A DNA stretch of 64,000 bases from JAPHTQ01 sp050295975 (GCA_050295975.1 JBNKQR010000008.1:7173-71172); one strand, 5' to 3'. Counted from the first letter of the stretch, positions 16,761 to 26,651 are shown. Notes: generated by a model from the letters alone, not told the origin. Numbers and translations: made by a program.

Positions 16761-17389
16761 GGATTACTACCAACCTCGCCGATCACATCGACACCCGGCG
16801 GTGGGGTGAAGTGAAACTGCTTGTCTTCGATTTTCGGGTTGCGTACTACTTTTTCCAGATAGAGTCGGGTGGTCTGACCAAAACCGTCGACCATCTCCAT
16901 CGCGCGCAGCACATCTCCATCCAGGGCAAGGCGCAGGTAGTCAAAGTTGCTGTCTGCGGCCTTCGGCTTGAGCAGCAACCACTGGAAGCCCTCGTGTTTC
17001 CCCTCTTCTTCGATGGTGAAGTTATCCTTCAGTGGCGCAGTACTGCTGAGCAGCATCGCCGGGGTACTTCCCAGGGTCTCGTCCTGGGGCTTAACTGTGA
17101 CCTGCTCCAGATCGCGGTCATAGAGCCAGATACGTTTACCGTCGGCGACATAGAGTTGCTCATAAGGGTTTTTATAATGCAGACGGAAACGCCCCGGACG
17201 TGAAAGCCAGAGGTTGCCTCGGGTCTCCTCCTTGCTCTCACCACGGGCATTGGCCACAATTTGCACGAACTCGGCCTGCATGGTGTTGAGGCCGGAGAGG
17301 AAACGATCCAGCCGCGCCTGGCCTTCGCCCGCCTGAGCGGTGGCAGCAAACATGAGCGGCAGAAGCATACGAACAACTATTTTGAGCAT
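16757..17389 (-). CDS. lolA: Outer-membrane lipoprotein carrier protein LolA
   Basis: LolA is the periplasmic chaperone that carries lipoproteins from the LolCDE complex to LolB. The 210-residue precursor has a signal peptide ending in ATAQA (about residue 20), followed by the typical RLDRFLSGLNTMQAEFVQ opening and GNLWLSRPGRFRLHY (about 58-72). The gene lies 5 bp after ftsK and overlaps rarA, the usual gammaproteobacterial order. Confidence 0.96.
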   Translation of the reverse strand: MLKIVVRMLLPLMFAATAQAGEGQARLDRFLSGLNTMQAEFVQIVANARGESKEETRGNLWLSRPGRFRLHYKNPYEQLYVADGKRIWLYDRDLEQVTVKPQDETLGSTPAMLLSSTAPLKDNFTIEEEGKHEGFQWLLLKPKAADSNFDYLRLALDGDVLRAMEMVDGFGQTTRLYLEKVVRNPKIEDKQFHFTPPPGVDVIGEVGSNP

Positions 17390-17394
17390 CTATA

Positions 17395-19731
17395 TCAGCC
17401 CTTGGGTGGTGGAGGTGCCAACACCTCACGTGAACCATTCGGTTGAAGCGGAGTGACCACACCCGCCTCTTCCATCATTTCGACCATGCGCGCGGCACGG
17501 TTGTAGCCGATCTTCAGCCGTCGCTGGATACCAGAGACCGAGGCGCGGCGGGTTTCGGTAACGATCTTCACCGCCTCGTCGTAGAGTGCGTCGGTCTCTT
17601 CACCGCCGCTGCCACCCCCGGTGTCACCAGGGTAAAGCGGGCCACTGCTCTCTTCGATACCATTGACGATCTCATCCAGATAGTTGGGTTCGCCGCGTTT
17701 TTTCAGTGCATCGACCACTTTGTGTACCTCATGGTCGGCCACAAAGGCACCGTGTACCCGCACTGGAACACCATGCCCAGGCGGCAGATAGAGCATATCG
17801 CCGTGACCGAGCAGTGCCTCTGCCCCCATCTGGTCAAGAATGGTACGCGAGTCGATGCGCGAAGAGACCTGGAAGGCGATGCGGGTGGGGATGTTGGCCT
17901 TTATCAGGCCGGTCAGTACATCCACCGAGGGTCGCTGGGTTGCGAGGATCAGGTGAATACCGGCAGCCCGTGCCTTCTGTGCCAGACGAGCGATCAACTC
18001 CTCCACCTTCTTACCTACGACCATCATCATGTCGGCCAGTTCGTCGACCACCACCACGATGTAGGGCAACGGCTCCAACACGGGTCGTTGCAGTTCTAGC
18101 TCAGGCTCGTCCGGTACCAGTGGCTGCCACAGGGGATCGTAGATCGGCTCACCGGCCTCGATCGCCTCTTTGATCTTTTTGTTGTAACCGCCGATGTTGC
18201 GTACCCCCATGGCGGCCATCAGACGATAGCGTCGGTCCATCTCCACCACACACCATCGCAGGGCGTTGGCCGCGTCTTTCATATCGGTGACCACCGGTGC
18301 TAGCAGGTGCGGGATCCCCTCATAGATAGAGAGCTCCAGCATCTTCGGATCGACCATAATAAAGCGGACTTCGTCGGGGCGGGCGTTGTAGAGGATGCTG
18401 AGGATCATCGCATTGACCGCCACCGACTTACCGGAACCGGTAGTACCGGCTACCAGCAGGTGAGGCATCTTGGCCAGATCAGCGACCGTTGGCGCACCGC
18501 CGATATCCTTGCCCAGGGCCAGGGTCAGCGGCGACTTGGCGGCTTCAAACTCGTGGGAGCGGATGGTCTCAGAGAAGTGGACGATCTCGCGGTTCTCATT
18601 GGGGATCTCCAGGCCGATGGTGGTCTTACCTGGAATCACTTCAACCACTCGCACACTGGTGGTGGAGAGGGAGCGGGCCAGATCCTTGGAGAGATTGGCG
18701 ATCTGGCTCACCTTGACCCCGGCAGCCGGTTGCAGCTCAAAGCGGGTGATCACCGGCCCGGGATGGACCGCCTCCACCACCACTTCGATACCGAAGTCCT
18801 GCAGCTTCATCTCCACCAGTCGAGACATCGCCTCCAACGCCTCGGTGGAGACAGTGCTTTTGCTCTCACCAGGCTGGTCCAGCAGTGAGAGCGATGGCAG
18901 GCTGCCGCCCTCCTCCTCGTCCGGATCGAACAGTGGTACCTGCTTCTCTTTCTGTTCGCGCACCGTGGGGATTTTGGGTGTCTTGATCACCGGCTCAATC
19001 CGCGGCGGGGTCCGCTTGCCGACCTTCTTCACCTCATCGAGGAAGTTCTTCTCCCGATCCATCTTTGCTTTATGTGCCGCAATCCGATCGAGCAGATGCA
19101 ACCACTGGCCGTAAAACCAGTCGGTCAGGCCCAGGGTACGGGCACCCACCTTATCCATCAGCCCAAACCAGGAGAGGCCGGTAAAGAGAGTCACCCCGGT
19201 AAGGAACATGGCCAGCAGGAACAGGGTGGCACCGAGCTGACTGAAGGCACGCACCAGACCACTGGCCACCACATCACCGAGTACGCCACCGGTACTCTGA
19301 GGCAACACCATCGCGGTACGGAAATGGAGATAGGCCAGGGCCGAACCGGTGGCCATAGTAAGAACAAAGCCTGCGCCGCGCAGGGCGATGCTAACCCAGT
19401 AGTGGCCGCCATCATCCTTACGCTGCTCCCGGTAGAGCATTGCCGCCCACTGGGCCACCAGGAAGGGCAGGACATAGGCCATCAGGCCAAACAGGTAGAG
19501 GAAGATATCGGCAAACCAGGCCCCGGCACGCCCCCCCATATTGTGTATCCCACCACGGGCACCGCTGTGAGACCAACCCGGATCGGTAGCACTGAAAGTG
19601 AGTAGAGAGATAAGTAGATAGAGAGCCAGGGTACCAACCAGAATCAAAGCCCCCTCGCGCAACCCGCGATGCAGATGTGGAGCAATGGCGATACGTTCCC
19701 GTTCTCCTTTCTTTTGTGATGCCTGGGCCAA
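17395..19731 (-). CDS. ftsK: DNA translocase FtsK
   Basis: FtsK anchors at the division septum and pumps the chromosome terminus, activating XerCD at dif. The 778 residues comprise four N-terminal membrane segments (about 28-190), a short linker (the long E. coli linker is absent), the motor domain with Walker A VAGTTGSGKSVAVN (about 430) and Walker B YIVVVVDELADMM, and the C-terminal gamma winged-helix (about 712-765) that reads KOPS sequences. Length fits SpoIIIE/FtsK proteins of Chromatiales and Pseudomonas. It is first in the ftsK-lolA-rarA operon. Confidence 0.98.
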   Translation of the reverse strand: MAQASQKKGERERIAIAPHLHRGLREGALILVGTLALYLLISLLTFSATDPGWSHSGARGGIHNMGGRAGAWFADIFLYLFGLMAYVLPFLVAQWAAMLYREQRKDDGGHYWVSIALRGAGFVLTMATGSALAYLHFRTAMVLPQSTGGVLGDVVASGLVRAFSQLGATLFLLAMFLTGVTLFTGLSWFGLMDKVGARTLGLTDWFYGQWLHLLDRIAAHKAKMDREKNFLDEVKKVGKRTPPRIEPVIKTPKIPTVREQKEKQVPLFDPDEEEGGSLPSLSLLDQPGESKSTVSTEALEAMSRLVEMKLQDFGIEVVVEAVHPGPVITRFELQPAAGVKVSQIANLSKDLARSLSTTSVRVVEVIPGKTTIGLEIPNENREIVHFSETIRSHEFEAAKSPLTLALGKDIGGAPTVADLAKMPHLLVAGTTGSGKSVAVNAMILSILYNARPDEVRFIMVDPKMLELSIYEGIPHLLAPVVTDMKDAANALRWCVVEMDRRYRLMAAMGVRNIGGYNKKIKEAIEAGEPIYDPLWQPLVPDEPELELQRPVLEPLPYIVVVVDELADMMMVVGKKVEELIARLAQKARAAGIHLILATQRPSVDVLTGLIKANIPTRIAFQVSSRIDSRTILDQMGAEALLGHGDMLYLPPGHGVPVRVHGAFVADHEVHKVVDALKKRGEPNYLDEIVNGIEESSGPLYPGDTGGGSGGEETDALYDEAVKIVTETRRASVSGIQRRLKIGYNRAARMVEMMEEAGVVTPLQPNGSREVLAPPPPKG

Positions 19732-19793
19732 AGTTAATCCTTTAGTTTAATAAGACTACTTAACATACTGTTAGTATACATATTTACCAACAT

Positions 19794-20855
19794 CTACACA
19801 GCCTCTTTCAGAGCTGAATAGACCACCTCACCACCTCTAACGTTGATCCCCGCAGCCAGGGCAGTATCACTCTCCCAGCCCCCTGCAGCCAGCCGGATGG
19901 CATAGGGAATCAGTGCCGCCGAGAGTGACTGGGAAGCGGTGCGTGGTACCGCTCCCGGCATATTGGTCACTCCGAAATGAACTACACCTTCCTGAACGAA
20001 GGTTGGTTCCGCATAGCTGGTCGGACGGGTGGTCTCAATGCAGCCGCCCTGATCCACGGAGATGTCGATAATGACACTCCCCTTACGCATCTGCTTCACC
20101 TGCTCGGCAGTGACCAGATGTGGCGCTTTCGCTCCCGGGATCAAGACCGCGCCAATCAGCAGGTCCGCCTCCTTCACCGCCCTATCAATCTCGTGTGCAT
20201 AGGGGTGAAGCCCCGTCACATTGGCCCCCAGGGCGCGCATCGCCGCAAGTTTGTCACGGCTGTGATCAAATACCGTGACCTCTGCCCCAATCGCAGCGGC
20301 CAGTACAGCGGCATTACCACCGGCTACCCCTGCACCGAGAATCACCACACGCCCTCGTTCTGCCGCTGGTACGCCGCCCAATAGTACGCCACGCCCTCCC
20401 ATCGGCTGGTGCAGCAGATGGGTGCCTACCTGTACCGCCACCCTGCCAGCAATATCGGACATCGGCGCCAGCAACGGCAGGCCACGACCATCGCTGACTG
20501 TCTCGAAGGCAACGCCGGTCAGGCCAATATCCAGCAGGCCGCGCATCAGCTCAGGCTCGGCGGCCAGATGGAGATAGCAGAACAGCAGATGGTCACGTCG
20601 TAGCAGGGGGAGTTCAGTGGGTTGTGGCTCTTTGACCTTGATGATCATCTCTGCCTCCCCATATACGGCAGAGGCATCAGCCACAATGGTGGCACCGGCC
20701 TGACGGAAATCGTCGTCGCTATAGCCGCTGAGATTACCGGCCCCCTGCTCTATCAGCAGCTGATGGCCATGTTTGACCAGCTCAGCCACTGCGGCGGGAA
20801 TCAGACCGACGCGTCCCTCAAGGGTCTTTATTTCGCGAGGGATACCGATACGCAT
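19794..20855 (-). CDS. ald: Alanine dehydrogenase
   Basis: An NAD-dependent enzyme for the reversible oxidative deamination of L-alanine to pyruvate and ammonium. The 353 residues start MRIGIPREIKTLEGRVGL, the family N-terminus, with catalytic Lys and His in the usual places (KEPQPTE about 73-79; CYLHLA about 92-97) and the Rossmann motif ILGAGVAGGNAA (about 172-183). The ATG at 20855 is preceded by AAAGGAGG at ideal spacing, so the in-frame ATG at 20906 is not used. In enterobacteria lrp stands between ftsK and trxB; here ald occupies that place. Confidence 0.95.
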   Translation of the reverse strand: MRIGIPREIKTLEGRVGLIPAAVAELVKHGHQLLIEQGAGNLSGYSDDDFRQAGATIVADASAVYGEAEMIIKVKEPQPTELPLLRRDHLLFCYLHLAAEPELMRGLLDIGLTGVAFETVSDGRGLPLLAPMSDIAGRVAVQVGTHLLHQPMGGRGVLLGGVPAAERGRVVILGAGVAGGNAAVLAAAIGAEVTVFDHSRDKLAAMRALGANVTGLHPYAHEIDRAVKEADLLIGAVLIPGAKAPHLVTAEQVKQMRKGSVIIDISVDQGGCIETTRPTSYAEPTFVQEGVVHFGVTNMPGAVPRTASQSLSAALIPYAIRLAAGGWESDTALAAGINVRGGEVVYSALKEAV

Positions 20856-20970
20856 TGTTGCCTCCTTTACCCGGGAATCCGCATTTCGTAAGATGCCTGC
20901 ACTCAATGAAACAGCATAACCATTACAACATCCTGCGGACCAACGCAGTCTATCATACGGAGTTTACTCA

Positions 20971-21927
20971 ATGAGCGAAGCCAGGCACTGCCGCCTTTTG
21001 ATCCTCGGTTCCGGTCCTGCCGGTTACACCGCCGCCGTCTACGCCGCCCGCGCCAACCTCAATCCGGTGATCATCACCGGTATGCAGCAGGGCGGCCAGC
21101 TCACCACCACCACCGAGGTGGACAACTGGCCCGGTGGCGCCGAAGGGCTGACCGGCCCGGCACTGATGCAGCAGATGCTGGAACACGCAGAGCGCTTTAA
21201 CACCGAGGTGATCTTCGATCAGATCGAAAAGACCGACCTCTCCAAACGCCCTTTTACCCTCACGGGTGACTCACAGACCTATACCTGTGACGCACTGATC
21301 ATCGCTACCGGTGCCTCCGCCATGTACCTTGGCCTCGATTCCGAGGAAAAGTTCAAAGGGCGTGGCGTCTCCGGCTGTGCCACCTGTGATGGCTTCTTCT
21401 ATCGTGGACAAAAAATCGGTGTGGTCGGTGGCGGTAATAGCGCCGTAGAAGAGGCACTCTACCTCTCCAACATCGCCTCCGAGGTGACCCTGATTCACCG
21501 CCGCGACACCTTCCGCTCCGAGAAGATCCTCATCGACCAACTGATGGAGAAAGTCGAAAACGGTAACATCAAGCTGGAGACCTTCCAGGAGATCGACGAG
21601 GTGCTGGGTGATGACAGTGGTGTTACCGGTGTGCGCCTGAAAAACAGTCAGGATGGTTCGACCAAAGAGATCGAACTGACCGGTCTCTTTATCGCCATCG
21701 GCCACAAACCCAATACCGGTATTTTCGAGGGCCAGCTGGAACTGGACCACGGCTACATCGTTACCCGCAAGGGTCGCGAAGGCAACGCCACAGCCACCTC
21801 AGTGGAGGGCGTGTTCGCTGCTGGTGATGTGGCTGACCCGATCTACAAACAGGCCATCACCTCCGCCTCCAGCGGCTGCATGGCGGCACTGGATGTAGAG
21901 CGTTACCTGGATAACCAGGAGAAGTGA
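20971..21927 (+). CDS. trxB: Thioredoxin reductase
   Basis: A flavoprotein that reduces thioredoxin with NADPH. The 318-residue protein has the FAD motif LGSGPAGYTAAVYAARA (about 12-28), the redox-active CATC pair (SGCATCDGFFY, about 135-145) and the NADPH motif VVGGGNSAVEEALYL. A GGAG ribosome binding site precedes the ATG. The next gene overlaps its stop by four bases, suggesting translational coupling. Confidence 0.98.
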   Translation: MSEARHCRLLILGSGPAGYTAAVYAARANLNPVIITGMQQGGQLTTTTEVDNWPGGAEGLTGPALMQQMLEHAERFNTEVIFDQIEKTDLSKRPFTLTGDSQTYTCDALIIATGASAMYLGLDSEEKFKGRGVSGCATCDGFFYRGQKIGVVGGGNSAVEEALYLSNIASEVTLIHRRDTFRSEKILIDQLMEKVENGNIKLETFQEIDEVLGDDSGVTGVRLKNSQDGSTKEIELTGLFIAIGHKPNTGIFEGQLELDHGYIVTRKGREGNATATSVEGVFAAGDVADPIYKQAITSASSGCMAALDVERYLDNQEK

Positions 21928-23948
21928 TCCCGAATGTAGAGCCACACCTGCCACGCTCTGGGCGGCAGGCACTGTTCCATCAGTGGGGCAAGGATTTTCA
22001 GCTCTGGCTCTACATCGCCGTTTCACTACAGCTTTTCCGACTGCTGCTTATCGCGGTCTACCAGGAACAGATCGGCGCCCGTGCGGGCGCCGTTTCGATC
22101 CTGCAGGTGATCACCACCGGTCTGCGCTACGACATCTCCACTGCCGGGGCCTGGGTGGCACCAGTATTTCTTCTTGGTCTCTGCGTTATCTGGTTTCCGC
22201 TAACCAGCTACACCAATGCCCTGCGACACTTCGCCGCAGTGCTCTTCGCGGTATTCAGTATTCTGGTTTTCGGCGCTGACCTGATCTTCTTCGGTACCTA
22301 CGGCGACCAGTTCAATCAGATGATCTTCGGCATCGTCCACGACGACACCGTGGCGATCCTGATCACCATCTGGAAGGAGTACCATCCACTACTCTTCCTC
22401 ACCGTCGCCCTGCCGTTGATTGTCGGCAATGTCTGGCTGGTACGACGTTGGCTCAGCTATACCCCTTCATGGCTTCAAGGTCTTGGGCTCAATCCGCGTC
22501 CGCTACTGAACAGCTTTGCACTGGGCTTGATGCTGTTCCTGCTCATGACCGCCCTGGTTCGCGGCGGCACCTTGTGGGGCGAACCGATCCGTCTTAAACA
22601 CGCCTTCGTGGTTAACGATCTGTTTCTCAATCGCTCGGTCATCAATCCCTTCACCGCTCTGCGCACCACCATTGAGACCAAACTGAAGCTGGAAAAGGGT
22701 GTCGCCCTGAAACAGCTTTGGCCGAGTGGTGATATCAACGATGCGTTACGCTACGAGCTCTCCCGACGCGAGATAGCCGCTGCAAACAGTAACAACCTGG
22801 ATCAACTGCTGGAGAAGCGTGCCGCGGGAGATCGCGGAACAAAACCCAAACATATCTTCCTGTTGCTGATGGAGAGCCATAGCGGATGGACAGTGATGCC
22901 CCTCTATCGCTTTGCCGGACTCTCACCGGAGTTCTCTTCACTGGCCGATGAGGGGATCTACTTCCCCAACTTTCTTCCTGCCGGTAGCGGCACCGTTGGC
23001 TCGATGAATACCCTGATAACCGGCCTGCCCGATGCGGGCCTTAACATCAATTACGAGCCGACTGCCACCAGCGCTTACCCCTCTGCGCTGGCCGCCAACA
23101 TGAAACGGCTCGGCTACACCACGCGCTTCTTCTATGGCGGCTTCCTCAGCTGGCAACGGCTCGACAGCTTTGCTCTCAATCAGGGCTTTGACGAGGTTTA
23201 TGGCGGCGGCGACATGAGTGCAGGCGTGAATACCAATGAGTGGGGCGTCGATGACCGTTACCTGTTTGACTTTGTTCTGCGCACAACAGAAGCGGATAAA
23301 CCGAGCTTTAACTTTATTCTCAGCACCTCAAATCATCCGCCCTACGATCTCGATCTGGAGGCGCTCGGTTATCACCTGAATGCGGAACTACCAGCACCGC
23401 TGAAGGCGACCAAGGAAGATACGGTCAAGGTACTGGGGCATCTCTGGTATGCGGATCAACAGGCAGGACGTTTCGTACGAACGGCAGAACAACAATTGCC
23501 AGACTCCCTCTTTGCCATCACCGGTGACCACACTGCACGGCTGCAGGTGAAGTTCCCCGGAGACAGTGTGGCGGAGCAGAAAGCGGTGCCATTCATTCTC
23601 TACGGGCCGAAGGTATTGCCAGAGTCAGGGGTGATAAAACAGACCGCTGGCGCTCACATGGACATCCCTGCCACCCTGATCGAACTGGCCTCGAATATAG
23701 GCTTTCGCTACACCGCCTACGGCCAAAACCTGCTAACCAAAACCTCACCCAGTGTTGGCTATGGCTGGCAGTTCCTCATCGGTGAGAACTTCATCATTAA
23801 TGAAGCCGATGAGTACAAGGTCTATGCCCTGGCGGGTGAACAGCCCCCGGCACAACGGCCTGAGATGGGAGACGAACTTGCCCGCTTCAATGCCCTCAAG
23901 GCTCTGAGCTGGTATCGGGTTAAAAAGGGCGCGACACTTCCCCACTAG
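21924..23948 (+). CDS. LtaS-like membrane phosphatidylglycerol/phosphoglycerol transferase (sulfatase fold)
   Basis: A 674-residue inner-membrane protein of the LtaS/OpgB/EptA group. About five transmembrane segments (residues 27-220) precede a periplasmic alkaline-phosphatase-fold domain (about 310-600). Metal and nucleophile signatures are MESHSGWTV, GSGTVGSMNTL (candidate Thr nucleophile) and ITGDHT. Such enzymes transfer phosphoglycerol or phosphoethanolamine to envelope glycans; the acceptor here is unknown. The start is a GTG whose last bases overlap the trxB stop (GTGA). Coupling with trxB is unexpected functionally. Confidence 0.88.
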   Translation: MIPNVEPHLPRSGRQALFHQWGKDFQLWLYIAVSLQLFRLLLIAVYQEQIGARAGAVSILQVITTGLRYDISTAGAWVAPVFLLGLCVIWFPLTSYTNALRHFAAVLFAVFSILVFGADLIFFGTYGDQFNQMIFGIVHDDTVAILITIWKEYHPLLFLTVALPLIVGNVWLVRRWLSYTPSWLQGLGLNPRPLLNSFALGLMLFLLMTALVRGGTLWGEPIRLKHAFVVNDLFLNRSVINPFTALRTTIETKLKLEKGVALKQLWPSGDINDALRYELSRREIAAANSNNLDQLLEKRAAGDRGTKPKHIFLLLMESHSGWTVMPLYRFAGLSPEFSSLADEGIYFPNFLPAGSGTVGSMNTLITGLPDAGLNINYEPTATSAYPSALAANMKRLGYTTRFFYGGFLSWQRLDSFALNQGFDEVYGGGDMSAGVNTNEWGVDDRYLFDFVLRTTEADKPSFNFILSTSNHPPYDLDLEALGYHLNAELPAPLKATKEDTVKVLGHLWYADQQAGRFVRTAEQQLPDSLFAITGDHTARLQVKFPGDSVAEQKAVPFILYGPKVLPESGVIKQTAGAHMDIPATLIELASNIGFRYTAYGQNLLTKTSPSVGYGWQFLIGENFIINEADEYKVYALAGEQPPAQRPEMGDELARFNALKALSWYRVKKGATLPH

Positions 23949-24008
23949 CAGGTAGAATTCACTCCGCACCTGCCCCATATCGATCTCTGGTAACGAAGCG
24001 GGATCCCT

Positions 24009-25148
24009 ATGCAGGTCAAACTCATCCACCGTCTTGACGATAGCCCACCACAGCACTGGAATGCGTTGGAGGGCGGGATCGACAACCCCTTCCTACGGCA
24101 TGAATTCCTCGCTGGACTGGAACGCTTTGGCTGCGTAGGTGACCACTGGGGCTGGTTGCCACACCATCTAGTCGTCTACCAGGATGAGCGTCTGATCGGC
24201 GCAGTCCCCATGTATCTCAAGTACAACTCCTATGGCGAACTGGTGTTCGACTGGAACTGGGCTGACGCCTATCGCCGCGCCGGTCTCGACTACTATCCCA
24301 AACTGGTAGTAGCAGTGCCCTACTCCCCGGTCACAGGACCGCGTCTTCTTATTGCCGCCGATGTGGAGCCACAATTAGTTGTCGACGCGCTTATCCAACA
24401 GGCCATCGAGCTGGCCAAACGACTAGATGTCTCCAGCCTGCACTGGCTCTTTCCCAATCAGCGCGACATTCAGCAATTGCAGTCACACGGACTTCTGCAA
24501 CGTAGTGACGTGCAGTTTCACTGGCACAATCAGGGGTACCAGCACTTTGATGACTTTCTCGCCACCTTTAACGCGGAGAAGCGCAAGAAGCTGAAACGGG
24601 AGCGACGCCGGGTGCAGGAACAGGCGGTCGAGATCGAAATCCTCCACGGCCACCAGACAACGGTGGAACATTGGCAGACCTTTCATCGTTTCTACTGTAA
24701 TACCTTTGATCGGCGTGGTGGACACCCAACACTGAGCGAAGCGTTCTTTCGTCATCTTAGTGAAAGCATGCCTGATAGTGTGGTGCTGATGTTGGCAAAA
24801 CAGGCGGGACGGTATGTCGCCGGGGCCCTGTCTCTGCGCTCCAGCGACACACTCTACGGTCGCCACTGGGGATGTGAAGAGAGGTTCCACAGCCTGCACT
24901 TCGAGCTCTGTTATTATCAGGGCATCGACTACTGCATCGAACATGGCTTGAAACATTTCGAGCCGGGGGCCCAGGGCGAACACAAGGTGGCGCGTGGCTT
25001 TGAGCCGACCACCACCTGGTCGGCACACTGGATTGCCAACCCGGGCTTTGCCCAGGCCATTGGCGACTATCTGGCACGGGAGCGACCGGCAATGGAAGAG
25101 TACCGACAGGAACTGAACGATCACCTGCCCTTCAAGAAGGGAGAGTAA
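24009..25148 (+). CDS. DUF482 / FemAB-like N-acyltransferase family protein
   Basis: The 379-residue protein matches the DUF482 family (annotated as peptidoglycan biosynthesis protein or GNAT family). Typical signatures are NPFLRHEFLAGLE (about 27-39), PMYLKYNSYGEYVFDWNW-like residues, VPYSPVTGPRLL (about 103-114), FHWHNQGYQHFDDFLATF, KKLKRERR and FEPGAQGEHKVARGFEP. The C-terminal half has the double-GNAT fold of FemX-type aminoacyltransferases. It sits 5 bp before aat, itself a related tRNA-dependent transferase. Substrate unknown. Confidence 0.85.
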   Translation: MQVKLIHRLDDSPPQHWNALEGGIDNPFLRHEFLAGLERFGCVGDHWGWLPHHLVVYQDERLIGAVPMYLKYNSYGELVFDWNWADAYRRAGLDYYPKLVVAVPYSPVTGPRLLIAADVEPQLVVDALIQQAIELAKRLDVSSLHWLFPNQRDIQQLQSHGLLQRSDVQFHWHNQGYQHFDDFLATFNAEKRKKLKRERRRVQEQAVEIEILHGHQTTVEHWQTFHRFYCNTFDRRGGHPTLSEAFFRHLSESMPDSVVLMLAKQAGRYVAGALSLRSSDTLYGRHWGCEERFHSLHFELCYYQGIDYCIEHGLKHFEPGAQGEHKVARGFEPTTTWSAHWIANPGFAQAIGDYLARERPAMEEYRQELNDHLPFKKGE

Positions 25149-25153
25149 GCCAA

Positions 25154-25885
25154 ATGAAACAACCGGAAGGCCCATTCTGGCTTGAGCCCGACAGCGATCC
25201 GGCCCGTTTCCCGGACCCATTCTACGCCCTGAGTGAACCGAATGGCCTCCTCGCAGTTGGTGGCGATCTATCAATCGTACGCCTGCTCAACGCCTACCGT
25301 CAGGGGATTTTCCCCTGGTACAGCGATGGCCAGCCAATCCTCTGGTGGAGCCCTGATCCGCGCACGGTGCTCTTCCCTGAGAAGCTGAAAATCTCCCGTA
25401 GTCTGCGCAAGAAACTGCGCCAGCAACGCTTCCGCATCACTCTCGACTGCGATTTTGCTGGTGTCATCGATGCCTGTAGCGAGCCGCGAGACGAGCAGGG
25501 AGGCACCTGGATCACCGAGGAGATGAAACAGGCTTACATCCGCCTGCACGAAATCGGCTTTGCCCATTCGGTAGAGTGCTGGGAAGAGGATAAACTGGTT
25601 GGTGGTCTGTATGGATTGAGTATGGGCAAGGCTTTCTTTGGCGAATCGATGTTCACTCGCCGCAGCGATGCCTCCAAAATCGCCTTTGCCCATCTGGTAG
25701 CACAACTGAATCTGTGGAACTTCCGCCTCATCGACTGTCAGGTTGAGAGTGAACACCTGACCAGTCTCGGCTCAGAGCCGATCCCGCGCGAGCAGTTCCT
25801 CGACCTGCTCGACGAGTCGTGTGAACCCATCGATGCCCACCAGGACAAATGGTGGCTCGATCCAGAAATCGGCGGGCAGTGGTAA
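25154..25885 (+). CDS. aat: Leucyl/phenylalanyl-tRNA-protein transferase
   Basis: Aat adds Leu or Phe from tRNA to proteins with N-terminal Lys or Arg, making primary N-degrons for ClpS-ClpAP. The 243 residues contain PDPFYALSEPNGLLAVGGDLS, AYRQGIFPWYSDGQPILWWSPDPR (about 50-73) and GLYGLSMGKAFFGESMFTRRSDASK (about 153-177). A GGGAGAG ribosome binding site precedes the ATG. The stop overlaps the bpt start by one base (TAATG). Confidence 0.97.
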   Translation: MKQPEGPFWLEPDSDPARFPDPFYALSEPNGLLAVGGDLSIVRLLNAYRQGIFPWYSDGQPILWWSPDPRTVLFPEKLKISRSLRKKLRQQRFRITLDCDFAGVIDACSEPRDEQGGTWITEEMKQAYIRLHEIGFAHSVECWEEDKLVGGLYGLSMGKAFFGESMFTRRSDASKIAFAHLVAQLNLWNFRLIDCQVESEHLTSLGSEPIPREQFLDLLDESCEPIDAHQDKWWLDPEIGGQW

Positions 25886-26610
25886 TGAGCAATCCCCGCG
25901 ACTTTATTCCACCGGAGCTATTTTTCTACGCCTCAGCTCCCCATCCATGCAGTTACCTGGATGAACAGGCGGTGACCCTGTTTGCCGATCCCAATGCAGA
26001 GATGAGCAAGTCAATCTATAGCGCACTCTCCGATCTCGGTTTCCGTCGTAGCGGCGAGTTTGTCTATTCCCCACGTTGTCCTGCCTGTAATGCCTGCCTG
26101 CCGGTACGCATCCCGGTGAAGGCGTTCAAGCCAGATCGCAGTCAGCGGCGCAACTGGAAACAGAACAGTGACCTGACGGTCACTCTCCACCCTGCTGAAT
26201 TTAATGAGCAGCACTTTGATCTCTATCGACGTTATATGGATGAGCGCCACCCTGACGGCAGCATGGCAAAACCCGATCAGGATCAGTACGTACGCTTCTT
26301 TGTCAGTCGCTGGGCCGATACCCGGTTTGTCGAGTTTGCCGAAAATGGTCGCCCCGTGGCGATCAGTGTCATGGATGTACTGGAGCAGGGACTTTCAGCG
26401 GTTTATACCTTCTTCGACCCGCAAGCATATAAACGCGGTCTTGGTGTCTATGCTGTGCTCTGGCTGATCGAAGAGGCAAAACGGCGTCATCTGCCCTACC
26501 TCTACCTGGGTTATCTCATCCACGAGAGCCCAAAAATGAACTACAAAACCCGATATCGACCGCTGGAATTCTTCCATGACGGTCTTTGGCAGCCGCTACC
26601 CCTCTCCTGA
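25885..26610 (+). CDS. bpt: Aspartate/glutamate leucyltransferase Bpt (Ate1-like)
   Basis: Bpt transfers leucine from tRNA to N-terminal Asp or Glu, feeding acidic N-termini into the ClpS pathway. The 241-residue protein carries the N-terminal cluster HPCSYLDEQAVTLF and a CPACNACLPVRIPV cysteine motif, plus LYLGYLIHESPKMNYKTRYRPLE near the C-terminus, all family hallmarks. The ATG at 25885 overlaps the aat stop; the longer frame beginning at 25849 lies inside aat and is unlikely. Confidence 0.96.
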   Translation: MSNPRDFIPPELFFYASAPHPCSYLDEQAVTLFADPNAEMSKSIYSALSDLGFRRSGEFVYSPRCPACNACLPVRIPVKAFKPDRSQRRNWKQNSDLTVTLHPAEFNEQHFDLYRRYMDERHPDGSMAKPDQDQYVRFFVSRWADTRFVEFAENGRPVAISVMDVLEQGLSAVYTFFDPQAYKRGLGVYAVLWLIEEAKRRHLPYLYLGYLIHESPKMNYKTRYRPLEFFHDGLWQPLPLS

Positions 26611-26633
26611 ACCGTTCCTGTGTCGCAGAATAA

Positions 26634-26651
26634 ACGTGAGAAAAATCACGT
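26634..26651. repeat. Perfect inverted repeat ACGTGA-N6-TCACGT
   Basis: A 6+6+6 perfect inverted repeat lies 24 bp after the bpt stop and about 107 bp before the next gene. It has no T-run, so an operator is as likely as a weak terminator. Confidence 0.3.
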
